Below, in pieces: positions 9,393-17,122 of a stretch of DNA of 64,000 nt. Position 1 is the first letter of the stretch. The number at the start of each line of letters is the position of its first letter. The notes under the pieces were generated by a model that was given only the letters and a program-made list of their open reading frames with translations, was not told the origin of the DNA and ran no database searches. Source of the DNA: Bradyrhizobium sp. CCGB12 (GTDB lineage: Bacteria; Pseudomonadota; Alphaproteobacteria; Rhizobiales; Xanthobacteraceae); contig NZ_JANADO010000001.1 in NCBI RefSeq assembly GCF_024199845.1, positions 2,852,001 through 2,916,000 of the forward strand. The letters run 5' to 3'. Both the position numbers and the translations under genes were made by a program.

Positions 9393-9971
9393 ATGTCGGT
9401 TGAGCCTGGACCCAGCACCGAACCCCGCCTGCTCGCGCCGCGCCTGGGCCTGCTGCCGATGATCATCTTCGGCTCGCGCTGGCTGCAGCTGCCGCTCTAT
9501 CTCGGGCTGATCGTGGCGCAGTGCGTCTACATCGCGCTGTTCCTCAAGGAGCTCTGGCATCTGTCCTGGCACGCGCTCGACCTCACCGAGCAGCAGATCA
9601 TGATGAGCGTGCTGGCGCTGATCGACGTCGTGATGATCTCCAATCTGCTGGTGATGGTGATCGTCGGCGGCTACGAGACGTTCGTATCGCGGCTCGAGCT
9701 CCAGGGTCACCCCGACGAGCCGGAATGGCTCGGCCACGTCAATGCGAGCGTGCTGAAGATCAAGCTCGCCATGGCCATCATCGGCATTTCCTCGATCGCG
9801 CTGCTGCGCACCTTCATCGAGGCCGGCAATCTCGGCTCGAACCGCGCCGGCTTCACCGAGAGCGGCGTGATGTGGCAGGTCCTGATCCACCTTACCTTCG
9901 TCGTCTCGGCGATCGGCATCGCCTATGTCGACAAGCTCAGCGATTCCGGGATGCGCAGGCACGCCGAGTGA
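9393..9971 (+). CDS. UPF0114 / YqhA family membrane protein
   Basis: A 192-residue integral membrane protein with hydrophobic segments near residues 33-55, 68-92, 122-142 and 160-182. The family signature is present ([47 protein letters not shown]). The family is widespread and its function is unestablished. It converges on the ATPase zeta-subunit gene with a 19-base gap. Confidence 0.88.
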   Translation: MSVEPGPSTEPRLLAPRLGLLPMIIFGSRWLQLPLYLGLIVAQCVYIALFLKELWHLSWHALDLTEQQIMMSVLALIDVVMISNLLVMVIVGGYETFVSRLELQGHPDEPEWLGHVNASVLKIKLAMAIIGISSIALLRTFIEAGNLGSNRAGFTESGVMWQVLIHLTFVVSAIGIAYVDKLSDSGMRRHAE

Positions 9972-9990
9972 AGCACGACGATCGGCCTTG

Positions 9991-10308
9991 CTATTTGTCG
10001 GCTTCGAGCTGATGCATGGCCTGGCGCAGGCACTCCAGAAGCTTCTGGGCGACCTGCTCGCGCGCCACGCCCTTGGCGGCGAGATCGTCCGACACCCTGT
10101 TCACGACGTCGTCGATCGTCTGCCTCTCCAGATTGTCCGTGACCAACGCCGTCGCGTAGCTCGCGGCAGCATCGCCGCTGAGACCGAGCTGGCTTGCGGC
10201 CCAGAGTCCGAGCAGCTTGTTCGACCGGGCCGTGGCCTTGAACATCAGCTCCTCGTCGTGGGCGAATTTGGCCTCGAAGCCCTGCTCGCGCTTGTCGAAC
10301 GTGGTCAT
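9991..10308 (-). CDS. F1F0-ATPase inhibitor zeta subunit (DUF1476)
   Basis: 105 residues starting MTTFDKREQGFEAKFAHDEE, the hallmark of the DUF1476 family. In Paracoccus denitrificans this family is the zeta subunit that blocks ATP hydrolysis by the F1 motor through its N-terminal inhibitory helix. The protein is all helical, with KATARSNKLLGLWAA in the middle. An in-frame extension of 22 residues upstream is not family-like and was dropped. It stands alone, with no atp genes nearby. Confidence 0.9.
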   Translation of the reverse strand: MTTFDKREQGFEAKFAHDEELMFKATARSNKLLGLWAASQLGLSGDAAASYATALVTDNLERQTIDDVVNRVSDDLAAKGVAREQVAQKLLECLRQAMHQLEADK

Positions 10309-10525
10309 GGTCAGCTCCGTTATCGTTTTCGCTGATGGGACATCGGACTGGCTGGGAGCAAACGTCTCCGTCATTCGTCAGTTGATGATCGTTTTAAGCT
10401 TCCTCCCGGAAGGCAAACGCCGTCAAGGCCGCCGGCACGGCCCATGGCATAGAACGACACCCACCGGTACGAGAGCCGATGGGCGTCGGAAAGATCGCGT
10501 CAAGAGATTTGGGGTAGGTGCTCGG

Positions 10526-10717
10526 TCAGCCCTTCGCCGCGGCCGCTTCACGCGCGAGGCGTTCGGCTTTCAGCCGCTCCTTGTTGGCGTAAAACGCCTT
10601 CTGCGCCTCTTCATGATCGCGCATGGCCTTTTCGGCCTCGATCCGGCGTGAGGCATCGCGCGCCTGGCGCTGCTCGGGGGTCAGGGGTTTGCGTCGGAAG
10701 GAAAGGTCTTCAGTCAT
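10526..10717 (-). CDS. Small charged hypothetical protein (63 aa)
   Basis: MTEDLSFRRKPLTPEQRQAR followed by a continuous charged helix rich in Ala, Glu, Lys and Arg. It is probably an amphipathic or coiled-coil helix with no known domain. The start is the ATG at 10717. An EcfG-type promoter (10726-10750) would place transcription within a few bases of this ATG, so the message may be nearly leaderless. Longer in-frame starts run into the dispersed repeat and are unlikely. Confidence 0.65.
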   Translation of the reverse strand: MTEDLSFRRKPLTPEQRQARDASRRIEAEKAMRDHEEAQKAFYANKERLKAERLAREAAAAKG

Positions 10718-10725
10718 GGCGAAAC

Positions 10726-10750
10726 AACGTGGCGGTGAGGAAAAAGTTCC
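10726..10750 (-). promoter_or_regulatory. Candidate sigma-EcfG promoter (GGAAC-N16-CGTT)
   Basis: On the minus strand GGAAC is followed after 16 bases by CGTT, the alphaproteobacterial general stress (EcfG) consensus. It points into the 63-aa gene starting at 10717. Confidence 0.6.
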
Positions 10751-10791
10751 GCACGGGCCAATTAAAGGGCATAGACGCTGACATAATATTC

Positions 10792-10883
10792 GCGAAAACA
10801 ACCCCATGCACAGTAGCTAAGTCCTGCTGTCACAACGGCTTTTGCATCCGCGCAAAACCGTTTTGACCCGTCGGGCAAAACAA
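10792..10883 (+). repeat. Dispersed repeat, copy A (GCGAAAACAACCCCATGCAC ... GGGCAAAACAA)
   Basis: Begins GCGAAAACAACCCCATGCAC with an AGTAG continuation and ends with TTTGACCCGTCGGGCAAAACAA about 90 bases later. The same start and end motifs recur at 46009-46100, and the start motif recurs inverted at 23047-23072. It lies between the small 63-aa gene and the EEP gene. Confidence 0.75.
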
Positions 10884-10964
10884 TAGCCTTCTCTGTCATC
10901 TTCGGAAAATCGCTAGGAGCGCTGATGAGCCTCGACGAGGATCGTCTCCCGTCGGCAGAAAATT

Positions 10965-11639
10965 TTAGATTTCGATATCTGCAATGACGGGCAGGTGATC
11001 TGAATAGGCTCTTGCTTCCGCGTCGGTCCAAATGCTCCCGAACCGGCTGTCGGGCGTTGCATAGATCCGATCAAGTCGGAGCATGGGTAAACGCGCTGGG
11101 AAAGTCCGCAGCCGCGTACGGTTGGGGCAGGCCTGCGCGAGCACGCGCCGCACCGATTTCACCCAAAACCAGTCATTGAAATCGCCGAGGACGACGGTCC
11201 TTTCTGGCTTCACCAGGCTTACCAGGGCTCGAGCCTGCGCATAGCGCTCGTGGATACTTAGGCCGAGGTGCGTAGCGACCACGCGCACATCGCCGACCGG
11301 CGTCAGCAGTTCTACGGCAATCGCTCTGCGTGGCTCGCGCTCTCGATACGACACATCGACGATCTCGGGCACATCGGAGAATGGAAAACGGCTCAGGAGC
11401 ATCTGACCGTAGTCGCCATCCTCAGTGACAATCGACTTGGCGTGAACGCGGTGGTCGCCGACCACGCTTGCCAACTTCCCGAAGGGATCGTCTGACCGCG
11501 ATCGGGAATCGACCTCCTGAAGTGCGACAACATCAGGGGCCCATTTGCGAACGATGGAGCAAACACCCTCCAGATCGAACTTCGGATTGAGATTGAACGT
11601 GCCGTGCACATTCCACGTCATGAAGCGCATCGGCGCCAT
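10965..11639 (-). CDS. Endonuclease/exonuclease/phosphatase (EEP) family protein
   Basis: 224 residues of the EEP fold: MTWNVHGTFN near the N-terminus, ALQEVD with the metal Glu, VVATHLGL, VVLGDFNDW and YSDHLPVIADI at the end carry the expected Asn, Glu, His, Asp and His. Its ATG overlaps the stop codon of the PLD gene as ATGA, so the two are coupled. Pairing of an EEP protein with a cardiolipin-synthase-like PLD is known from ybhP-clsB in E. coli. A membrane-lipid or phosphodiester role is an inference; a nuclease role is equally possible. Confidence 0.85.
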   Translation of the reverse strand: MAPMRFMTWNVHGTFNLNPKFDLEGVCSIVRKWAPDVVALQEVDSRSRSDDPFGKLASVVGDHRVHAKSIVTEDGDYGQMLLSRFPFSDVPEIVDVSYREREPRRAIAVELLTPVGDVRVVATHLGLSIHERYAQARALVSLVKPERTVVLGDFNDWFWVKSVRRVLAQACPNRTRLRTFPARLPMLRLDRIYATPDSRFGSIWTDAEARAYSDHLPVIADIEI

Positions 11640-13672
11640 CAGCGCCTCCCGGCGAGCCACGTCGCAACGAATTGTGCGCCCGCGCAGATCCCAAGCCAGC
11701 CCGCAAACGCCAGCGCCAATAGCAGGCCGCTGCTCCAGGACGCGTTCCTCGCCAAATCTGCGATCTGAGCCCCAAGAACTGCCATGGCGAGAATACCGGG
11801 CATCATGCCCAGCAGCGTCCCGACCAGAAAGTCACGAAGAGGAAGTGTGCTCGCACCCGCCACGACATTCACCACCGAGAAGGGTGCTATGGGAATCATC
11901 CGGATGACCACGACGGCCAGAACACCCTTGCCGACAACCCGTTCCTGGATGCGCCCGGCACGTCGTCCGAGCAAATTCTGGAGGCGCTGTCGACCGAGTG
12001 CCCGTCCGATCGCAAAAAGGACGAAAGCGCTGAGCAAGACCCCGGCCATTGCGGTGATGAACCCCAGCCACGGCCCGAGTGCAGCAGCCGTTGCTGCAAT
12101 GAGCACGAGAACCGGAAACACGATCAGCCCGCCCACGACAAACGCTGCGATCGCAAACAGCGGACCCCACAGGGAATGCGAATAGGCGGACAGTAGCGTC
12201 GAAATACGACCTGCGTCGGCGATACCGCTCAGGGACGTGTACGACCAGGCGATCGCCAATCCAAAAAGCGCAACGGTAATCGACACGATCCCGATTAGCG
12301 TCTTCGTGCTCCACATGCGAGATGCCGCCCGCTCCAGATGAAGCGGTCGCTCAGGATCAGCCACCGGCTGAACCATCGTGGCCAGTGCGCTGATCAGAAT
12401 CGAGGATTCCACGTCCCGCAGCATCTTCGCCCCACCCGATCCCGACACGTCGTCCAGGAGCGCGAAAAGGCGATCCTCGTTTTGCGCCACGGTCTGTTCG
12501 TCGAGATCGCAAAAATGAGCGATCAGGCGACGGCGAACCGAAGCGATGAAATCCCGATGTTCGTCGGATGCTGCTTCAAGAATCAGGTCACATTCGCTGT
12601 CAGCGCCCATCGACCGGTTGTTCAGGTTCGCCGAGCCGATTCTCAAGATCCGGTCATCGACGATCATGAGCTTGCTGTGCACCATCACCGCAGCGTCCAT
12701 GTCCCCGCTGCGTGAGACCGGGTAGACGAAGCGGATGCGATCTGCGACGCCCGCTTCACCGAAGCACGCGAAGAAGGCACCACGGCCGTTCTGCATGGCT
12801 TGGGATTCCAGCCACGAGGAATGCAGTCTGGGAGTGACAACGAGAACCCGAAGCGAAGGTACGCGACGCATCTGCTCCGCCAAGTCACGCGCAATCTTGA
12901 TGGCGCTGGTAAACTGGTTTTCGATATAAACGAATCTCGTCGCTGAGCGGATCGCCGCAGTCAATGAGCGCTCGACCTCCTTGATACTTGAACCTGCAGG
13001 ACAGACGATCTCAGTCCTCGCGATACCCGCCGGCAAGTGCTCGGCCTCCACCGGCACATTGGGCGGCCACGGAATGCTCTTCAGCGGGCGCCGATCGTCG
13101 CTCTGTTGACCTGCAGCACGCCAGCGGTCCTTTGCGATGTCGAACAGCCACGCCGCAGCCTCCCCGTCGACCATGCATTGAACATCGTGAAAGGGTGGAT
13201 ATGGCCTACCCTCAGGGTCGCGGCGCAATACGGACTCAGCGCAGTGGTCGCTCGTGTCCCAGCGCCTTATCGTCAGATCGAGCCCACCAACGAATGCCAG
13301 CGAACCGTCGATACAGACGATCTTCTGGTGTTGAGCCGAACCGAACGGAAGCGTGGAATCGAGATGAAATCGGACGCGGCCACATGCTTGCGCGGTAAAT
13401 TTTCCAGCCGAATTCCACTCCCTTTCGGACGCGTAGAAGGAGACGAAGTCCCAGACGAGAATGTTGACCCGCAAGGAGGGACGGCGTTCAACGAGCGCGC
13501 GCAGGAATGGACCAAGCTGGTCCGGCAAGCCGTCTTCCGCGCGTCCGGAAGCTCCGACCAGCCTGGTCTCACTATGGATGTCCCATCCGACGATATAGAC
13601 TTGTTCTTGCGCCTCGAGCAGCGCTTCGCGCAGGGCCGCGAAGTAGTTGGCAGCATCGTTCAGAACCGTCAC
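11639..13672 (-). CDS. Phospholipase D / cardiolipin synthase-like protein fused to VTT membrane domain
   Basis: Two HKD motifs are present: HQKIVCID at residues 115-122 and HSKLMIVD in the second half, each followed by the usual G(S)/N motif. The C-terminal ~200 residues are a multi-span VTT/DedA-like (SNARE-associated) domain with the FPVLVLIAATAAALGPWLGF and MIPIAPFSVVNVVAGAS signatures. Cardiolipin or phospholipid transphosphatidylation at the inner membrane is likely. The start given is GTG, but PLD-like sequence (TLIPGETVW) continues upstream to about 13738, where only a CTG with a GCGAGG element is available. It is first in the pair with the EEP gene. Confidence 0.88.
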   Translation of the reverse strand: MTVLNDAANYFAALREALLEAQEQVYIVGWDIHSETRLVGASGRAEDGLPDQLGPFLRALVERRPSLRVNILVWDFVSFYASEREWNSAGKFTAQACGRVRFHLDSTLPFGSAQHQKIVCIDGSLAFVGGLDLTIRRWDTSDHCAESVLRRDPEGRPYPPFHDVQCMVDGEAAAWLFDIAKDRWRAAGQQSDDRRPLKSIPWPPNVPVEAEHLPAGIARTEIVCPAGSSIKEVERSLTAAIRSATRFVYIENQFTSAIKIARDLAEQMRRVPSLRVLVVTPRLHSSWLESQAMQNGRGAFFACFGEAGVADRIRFVYPVSRSGDMDAAVMVHSKLMIVDDRILRIGSANLNNRSMGADSECDLILEAASDEHRDFIASVRRRLIAHFCDLDEQTVAQNEDRLFALLDDVSGSGGAKMLRDVESSILISALATMVQPVADPERPLHLERAASRMWSTKTLIGIVSITVALFGLAIAWSYTSLSGIADAGRISTLLSAYSHSLWGPLFAIAAFVVGGLIVFPVLVLIAATAAALGPWLGFITAMAGVLLSAFVLFAIGRALGRQRLQNLLGRRAGRIQERVVGKGVLAVVVIRMIPIAPFSVVNVVAGASTLPLRDFLVGTLLGMMPGILAMAVLGAQIADLARNASWSSGLLLALAFAGWLGICAGAQFVATWLAGRR

Positions 13673-13767
13673 GCGCCGCGCTTCGCACTGCCGCCAGACA
13701 GTCTCGCCGGGGATCAGGGTCGATGAACTCTGAAGCAGGTGGACCTCGCAAGTCGCATTCGCGGCTC

Positions 13768-13793
13768 AACGTCCTGAACGCTCTGGAGGTTCC
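13768..13793 (-). promoter_or_regulatory. Candidate sigma-EcfG promoter (GGAAC-N17-CGTT) of the PLD-EEP operon
   Basis: The minus-strand GGAAC and CGTT boxes match the EcfG consensus exactly with a 17-base spacer. They lie 30 bases before the upstream CTG candidate and 96 before the GTG start of the PLD-VTT gene. Transcription would begin near 13760. Confidence 0.6.
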
Positions 13794-14616
13794 AAATAGC
13801 CTGCCCTTCACGCTGCTGGGCCGAGCACTCCCGGCGCTCTGATCCGCAATTGGATCGGCTGCCGGGAGCAGTAGGGGCTGGAGTGCGAGCCGTGCCATGT
13901 TCGCACCCGACTGACAATGGGTCGAACGTCGAAAAGCGGTAGTTCTACGGAATCCTTTTTCGGAACGGGGTGTTCTACTATGAGAACACCGGCGAGATTT
14001 GAGAACCGATTTCTATTTTATCCGGGATGGCCGCAGTGGGGGCTGGAACCACGCTGCGGCTTTTCCTGTTTTAGCGCGCCGGCAAAGAGGCGGTCCCGGC
14101 TTTGGGGATCGTTAAGGCGGAATGACCGGAGCCCGCTCCGCCTGCGCGAGCGGGAGCCGGCCATGATGCAAATATCTGCCTGTCCTCGGCTCCGTTCGCG
14201 GCGATCACCCCCGCGATCGTCGCAGGTGGCCCAGGTTCAGGCTGGGGGACCATGTCTCATCCGGCCAGCAGATTCGCCTTGCAATTGTGTTCGTGTACTG
14301 ACGTAATGCTGAGATTGTTCAGTTTTATTTTCATAGTTGCGTATTTTGAGGTCGTGATGATTGTTCTGGATCGAACTCCCTATGCCATTGCTTTGCACCA
14401 ACGTATGGCACTTCTCGAAAGTCAAATCGCGGAATTGGGCGTGTTGCGAAATCGAGTGGCGCAAGCTCAATTGCGCCGTTGCCGGAGCCGGCGAGCTTCC
14501 GAAAAGCCAGGCTCACGCCGTAGACGCAAGTAAACCTTCCGCACTCAACCGACGACCAGTTGCCGACTCGCGCCTTTAAGCCCAAGCTCTGGGGGGATGC
14601 GCGAGTCGGGGGATTC
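13794..14616. other. Long intergenic region with no confident gene
   Basis: About 820 bases. It holds a TGTTCT-N6-AGAACA inverted repeat near 13970-13987 that could be an operator, and one doubtful plus-strand frame (about 14357-14533) with a short coiled-coil-like run (ALLESQIAELGVLRNRV) but no good ribosome-binding site. No RNA gene was recognised. Confidence 0.4.
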
Positions 14617-14781
14617 ATGGAACGGAAGCCGTTCGAGAGCATGTCTGTCGAAGAGCTGTGGCGACTCCACACGGTCGTCAACGACATTCTCGCCGCGAGG
14701 CTCGTGGCCAAAAAGGAAGAGCTGGAACGACGATTGGGGCTGCTCAACCGAGAGGACAAGCCGCCCCATCGGCACGCTTGA
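14617..14781 (+). CDS. Truncated H-NS/HvrA-like protein: oligomerisation domain only (54 aa)
   Basis: MERKPFESMSVEELWRLHTV then LEERL-like helix KEELERRLGLL is the N-terminal oligomerisation region of alphaproteobacterial H-NS-family histone-like proteins. Full-length relatives continue with a YRNP...TWSGRG(K/R)QPRWL DNA-binding motif; here the frame stops after DKPPHRHA and no such motif is found in any plus frame downstream. It may be a pseudogene remnant or a short antagonist that poisons H-NS oligomers. The assignment rests on recognised motifs only. Confidence 0.55.
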   Translation: MERKPFESMSVEELWRLHTVVNDILAARLVAKKEELERRLGLLNREDKPPHRHA

Positions 14782-15060
14782 GCCAGAGAAGTAGGGCAGC
14801 AGCAGTTGGCGGCTCCCGCCGCTCGTGCGGGCGGGCCGCTCTCTATCATCGTCTATTGGTACTTGTTGGCCATCAACAAGTGCGGCTCAGGTGGTGCGTC
14901 GCCGAGTGATGCCCTTTCGGCTGAGCGGCTTCACCATGGCTCAGCACTCCGCGGATCGGCAGGACGTCGCCGCGACAAGCGCAGCAGCCAGTTTGGCTTC
15001 CGCCCTGCTCAGAACGATGCAACCACGCGATGGGAGCAACGACACCGGGATCACAACCCC

Positions 15061-15288
15061 TCACGGAATGTCCCCAGTCTTTCGGCTATCACCAATCGAA
15101 ACCGGCTTGTTCAGGAAATACTCGCGGTTGCCTGTCGCGGCTTCCGCGTATTGGTCGATCGCCACGATGATGGCCTGGACATGGGCATAGCACCACCCCT
15201 CCCGCGTCGCCTTTCGGCGAACGTCCTCGAGCGCGGTCAGGAAGGGCGATAGCTCGCGTTCATCGTCGAACCATCGCCTGCTCACCAT
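15061..15288 (-). CDS. Conserved hypothetical protein (about 75 aa)
   Basis: A compact helical protein (LTALEDVRRKATREGWCYAHVQAIIVAIDQYAEAATGNREYFLNKP). I recognise the type from Bradyrhizobium genomes but know no function. The ATG at 15288 overlaps the end of the upstream gene; a GGGAGG element is better spaced for the GTG one codon later (15285). It is coupled to the coiled-coil gene at 15282-15515. Confidence 0.7.
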   Translation of the reverse strand: MVSRRWFDDERELSPFLTALEDVRRKATREGWCYAHVQAIIVAIDQYAEAATGNREYFLNKPVSIGDSRKTGDIP

Positions 15289-15515
15289 GTCCTCCCGCCG
15301 AGCACCCTGCCCTTGGTCCGGCGCGGCCGCGCAATCCTAAGCGCGTCCCGCTGCGCGCGAAGACTTTCAATCTTCGCCTCCATCCGCGACAGCAGAGCTT
15401 CGGCCGAGGCCGTCCCGATCCGCGCACGCTGGAGTTGGAGGATCTCCTTCCTCTGCCTGCCCATCTGGATGCGCATCCGTTCGATCTCCCGCCTGACATG
15501 GTCCAGGTCCGGCAT
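15282..15515 (-). CDS. Small coiled-coil hypothetical protein (77 aa)
   Basis: MPDLDHVRREIERMRIQMGR then KEILQLQRARI and SAEALLSRMEAKIESLRAQRDALR form two predicted coiled-coil helices, with a basic tail. A GAGG element 8 bases before the ATG at 15515 favours it over the TTG two codons upstream. A decayed relative lies at 17949-18150, showing this is a multi-copy family here. The function is unknown. Confidence 0.65.
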   Translation of the reverse strand: MPDLDHVRREIERMRIQMGRQRKEILQLQRARIGTASAEALLSRMEAKIESLRAQRDALRIARPRRTKGRVLGGRTW

Positions 15516-15558
15516 GTTCAACCTCGCGATTTGAATATGCCGTCATGAGAACAAAAAC

Positions 15559-15583
15559 GGAACGAAGAGTCGAGTCCGACGTT
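15559..15583 (+). promoter_or_regulatory. Candidate sigma-EcfG promoter (GGAAC-N16-CGTT)
   Basis: Exact EcfG consensus on the plus strand, 27 bases before the ATG of the DUF3072 gene, an ideal distance for a promoter. Confidence 0.65.
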
Positions 15584-15610
15584 GGACGGAAGCGGAATAG
15601 GAGATGCGCG

Positions 15611-15802
15611 ATGGCCGACAACACCCAGAAGGCCCCGAAGGACTGGGTTTCCGGGGACGATCCGATGACGGGAGCCCAGGAATCCTACCTCAAGACCCTC
15701 GCCGAGCAGGCGCATCAGAACCTTCCCGAGGACGAGCTGACCAAGGCCGAGGCGTCCGAGTTGATTGACAAGCTGCGGCAAAAGGCCGGGCTGGAGCAGT
15801 GA
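15611..15802 (+). CDS. DUF3072 domain-containing protein (63 aa)
   Basis: MADNTQKAPKDWVSGDDPMTGAQESY then LPEDELTKAEASELIDKLRQK match the DUF3072 family: a small acidic helical protein with the DPMTGAQxSYLKTL motif and the LTKAEAS(E/K)xID helix. The start is the ATG with GGAGATG just before it; the longer frame from 15545 crosses the promoter. The family is common in rhizobia and actinobacteria, with no assigned function. The EcfG-type promoter suggests stress induction. Confidence 0.85.
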   Translation: MADNTQKAPKDWVSGDDPMTGAQESYLKTLAEQAHQNLPEDELTKAEASELIDKLRQKAGLEQ

Positions 15803-15860
15803 CCCGTAGAATTGCGGGAAGCCCGGGCCGTGTGTATGCAAACGAAATTGGGAATCGAAA

Positions 15861-16013
15861 ATGCCTTATTTCGTTTGTGCCCGCGACGGTGCCGGCCAGA
15901 TCATTTTGAAAAGAGACACGAGGGAGGCGGCCGAGAAGAAGGCCGCCGAGCTACGCGACATGGGCTATTTCGAAGTCGAGATCACGGCGAAGGGTGTCGG
16001 CAAGGCGGCGTGA
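15861..16013 (+). CDS. Small hypothetical protein MPYFVCARDGAG (50 aa)
   Basis: Reads MPYFVCARDGAGQIILKRDT and then a charged helix (REAAEKKAAELRDMGYFEVEI) ending GVGKAA. The alternating strand-helix-strand pattern with regular charges is protein-like, and the type is familiar from Bradyrhizobium. There is no strong Shine-Dalgarno. It may be cotranscribed with the DUF3072 gene, which ends 58 bases before. The function is unknown. Confidence 0.65.
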   Translation: MPYFVCARDGAGQIILKRDTREAAEKKAAELRDMGYFEVEITAKGVGKAA

Positions 16014-16100
16014 GGAATTCGCGCGGGGTGGCTTCGTTGACCGGGCTGGTTCTCGCACGCAAAGCCGACGCCGAAGCAGGCGGGCAATCGGGCGGCTCTG

Positions 16101-16232
16101 TCAAAACAGTTCGCCTACGAATTTGATGATGCTGACGATCAGGCCGGAGAGACATGCTGCACTGCCGAGGTCGGCCAGATAAAGCAGCACGTGACGCTCG
16201 TCTTCACTGAGTTCTGCTAGCGCCTTGCGCAT
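16101..16232 (-). CDS. Possible small membrane protein (43 aa)
   Basis: MRKALAELSEDERHVLLYLADLGS is followed by one hydrophobic segment (AACLSGLIVSIIKFVGELF). Its start lies inside the end of the 59-aa gene upstream in another frame (29-base overlap), suggesting coupled translation. Support is composition and context only. Confidence 0.5.
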   Translation of the reverse strand: MRKALAELSEDERHVLLYLADLGSAACLSGLIVSIIKFVGELF

Positions 16233-16383
16233 TTTCCCTCTCCATGGCCTCGATGAGCTCTTCGTCATCGAGGACATCAAGCAGATCATTGATTGTCTTG
16301 TTGCAGTCGCGCGACCCCGGCTCGACATAGCTCGCCAGAATAACCTGAGTCTGTTTGACGGTTTCTCTCACGCGATCCGCCAT
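16204..16383 (-). CDS. Small acidic hypothetical protein (59 aa)
   Basis: MADRVRETVKQTQVILASYV then INDLLDVLDDEELIEAMERENA reads as a well-formed helical protein with an acidic second half. An EcfG-type promoter lies 30 bases upstream. It overlaps the small membrane ORF downstream. The role is unknown; being just under 60 residues it is easily missed by automatic gene calling. Confidence 0.65.
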   Translation of the reverse strand: MADRVRETVKQTQVILASYVEPGSRDCNKTINDLLDVLDDEELIEAMERENAQGASRTQ

Positions 16384-16412
16384 GCCGGTACTCCAATCAT
16401 TCTGTGAAGCAA

Positions 16413-16437
16413 AACGCGATTGGGAACGGCGCGTTCC
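16413..16437 (-). promoter_or_regulatory. Candidate sigma-EcfG promoter (GGAAC-N16-CGTT)
   Basis: Exact EcfG consensus on the minus strand, ending 30 bases before the ATG at 16383. Confidence 0.65.
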
Positions 16438-16649
16438 TTTGCTTAGCTCATTTGAATGAGCTTGCCCGCAACAGCCCTTCGGAAGTGACGTCGCGACCCT
16501 CCACGTCAGCGTAGAACTTTGGCTCGACCGAGGTGGCTTTCGGATTCCTGAGGGCTTGGACGGGTCGCGAACGCCGAGGCGGTCTCCGCGTCACGAGACA
16601 GATGACGAGATCGACCAGTAGCAGTGGTGCTTCGCGGAAATCATTGATC

Positions 16650-16841
16650 TCAGCTGCGGCGGAGCCTCGCAGGTCGCGGCTCACGTAAGAACCGAATGCC
16701 TTCCATGGCGATCTCCCGCTCGGTCCCCTCAAAGCCAGCCAAGTGACGAACAAGGCTCTCCCGAGCTTTGTGGGCCCGCTCTTCGGTGAGCGAAGTCATC
16801 ATGCAGTAAGTGCGCATGATGTGTTCGATGACATCCGGCAC
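16650..16841 (-). CDS. Small hypothetical protein with GTG start (63 aa)
   Basis: Begins V(M)PDVIEHIMRTYCMMTSLTEE and continues as a helical protein ending in RFLREPRPARLRRS. The start is fixed by a near-perfect Shine-Dalgarno (AAAAGGAGG) five bases before the GTG; the open frame upstream to 17024 lacks protein-like composition. A weaker EcfG-like promoter (TGTT instead of CGTT) sits just upstream. The function is unknown. Confidence 0.65.
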   Translation of the reverse strand: MPDVIEHIMRTYCMMTSLTEERAHKARESLVRHLAGFEGTEREIAMEGIRFLREPRPARLRRS

Positions 16842-16863
16842 GTTTGCCTCCTTTTCCCGGCAG

Positions 16864-16888
16864 AACAGAATGGGAAGGAAATTGTTCC
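16864..16888 (-). promoter_or_regulatory. Weak EcfG-like promoter (GGAAC-N16-TGTT)
   Basis: One mismatch from the consensus in the -10 box. It is placed 23 bases before the GTG start at 16841, a good promoter distance. Confidence 0.35.
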
Positions 16889-16983
16889 TGTTCGTCGCCG
16901 CGCCACCTCGTAGCCAAACGATCGGGGAACGTTTTCGCGGATGCCAAGTTGTCCCGATGCCCGCCCCCAAAGGGCAAAGCGAA

Positions 16984-17022
16984 GGCCCCAGCTCACCGCC
17001 CCTGCCCCAAGGAGCTGGGGCC
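16984..17022. terminator. Strong GC hairpin, terminator-like
   Basis: GGCCCCAGCTC and GAGCTGGGGCC form an 11-bp perfect stem with a 17-base loop, followed on the plus strand by CATCTTT... (beginning after the stem with ATCTTT). No plus-strand gene ends nearby, so it may belong to an unrecognised transcript or act on the minus strand. Confidence 0.4.
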
Positions 17023-17122
17023 ATCTTTCGCTCCGCGGTCGCTTTGCGAACCCGCAGCCAGGACCGTCCACGCAGGAATCGAACTCAATAATCTTACAGG
17101 AACGGCGTCGCACGAGACGCAA

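Noticed and set aside
16448..16753. 101-codon minus-strand frame overlapping the end of the 63-aa gene
   Set aside because: Overlaps the better-supported gene at 16650-16841 in another frame, with no ribosome-binding site or recognisable motif.
17060..17100. GGAATCGAAC (reverse of a tRNA T-loop) as a possible tRNA or attachment site remnant
   Set aside because: The T-stem does not pair (TTGAG against CCTGC) and no anticodon or acceptor stem can be drawn; no integrase nearby.
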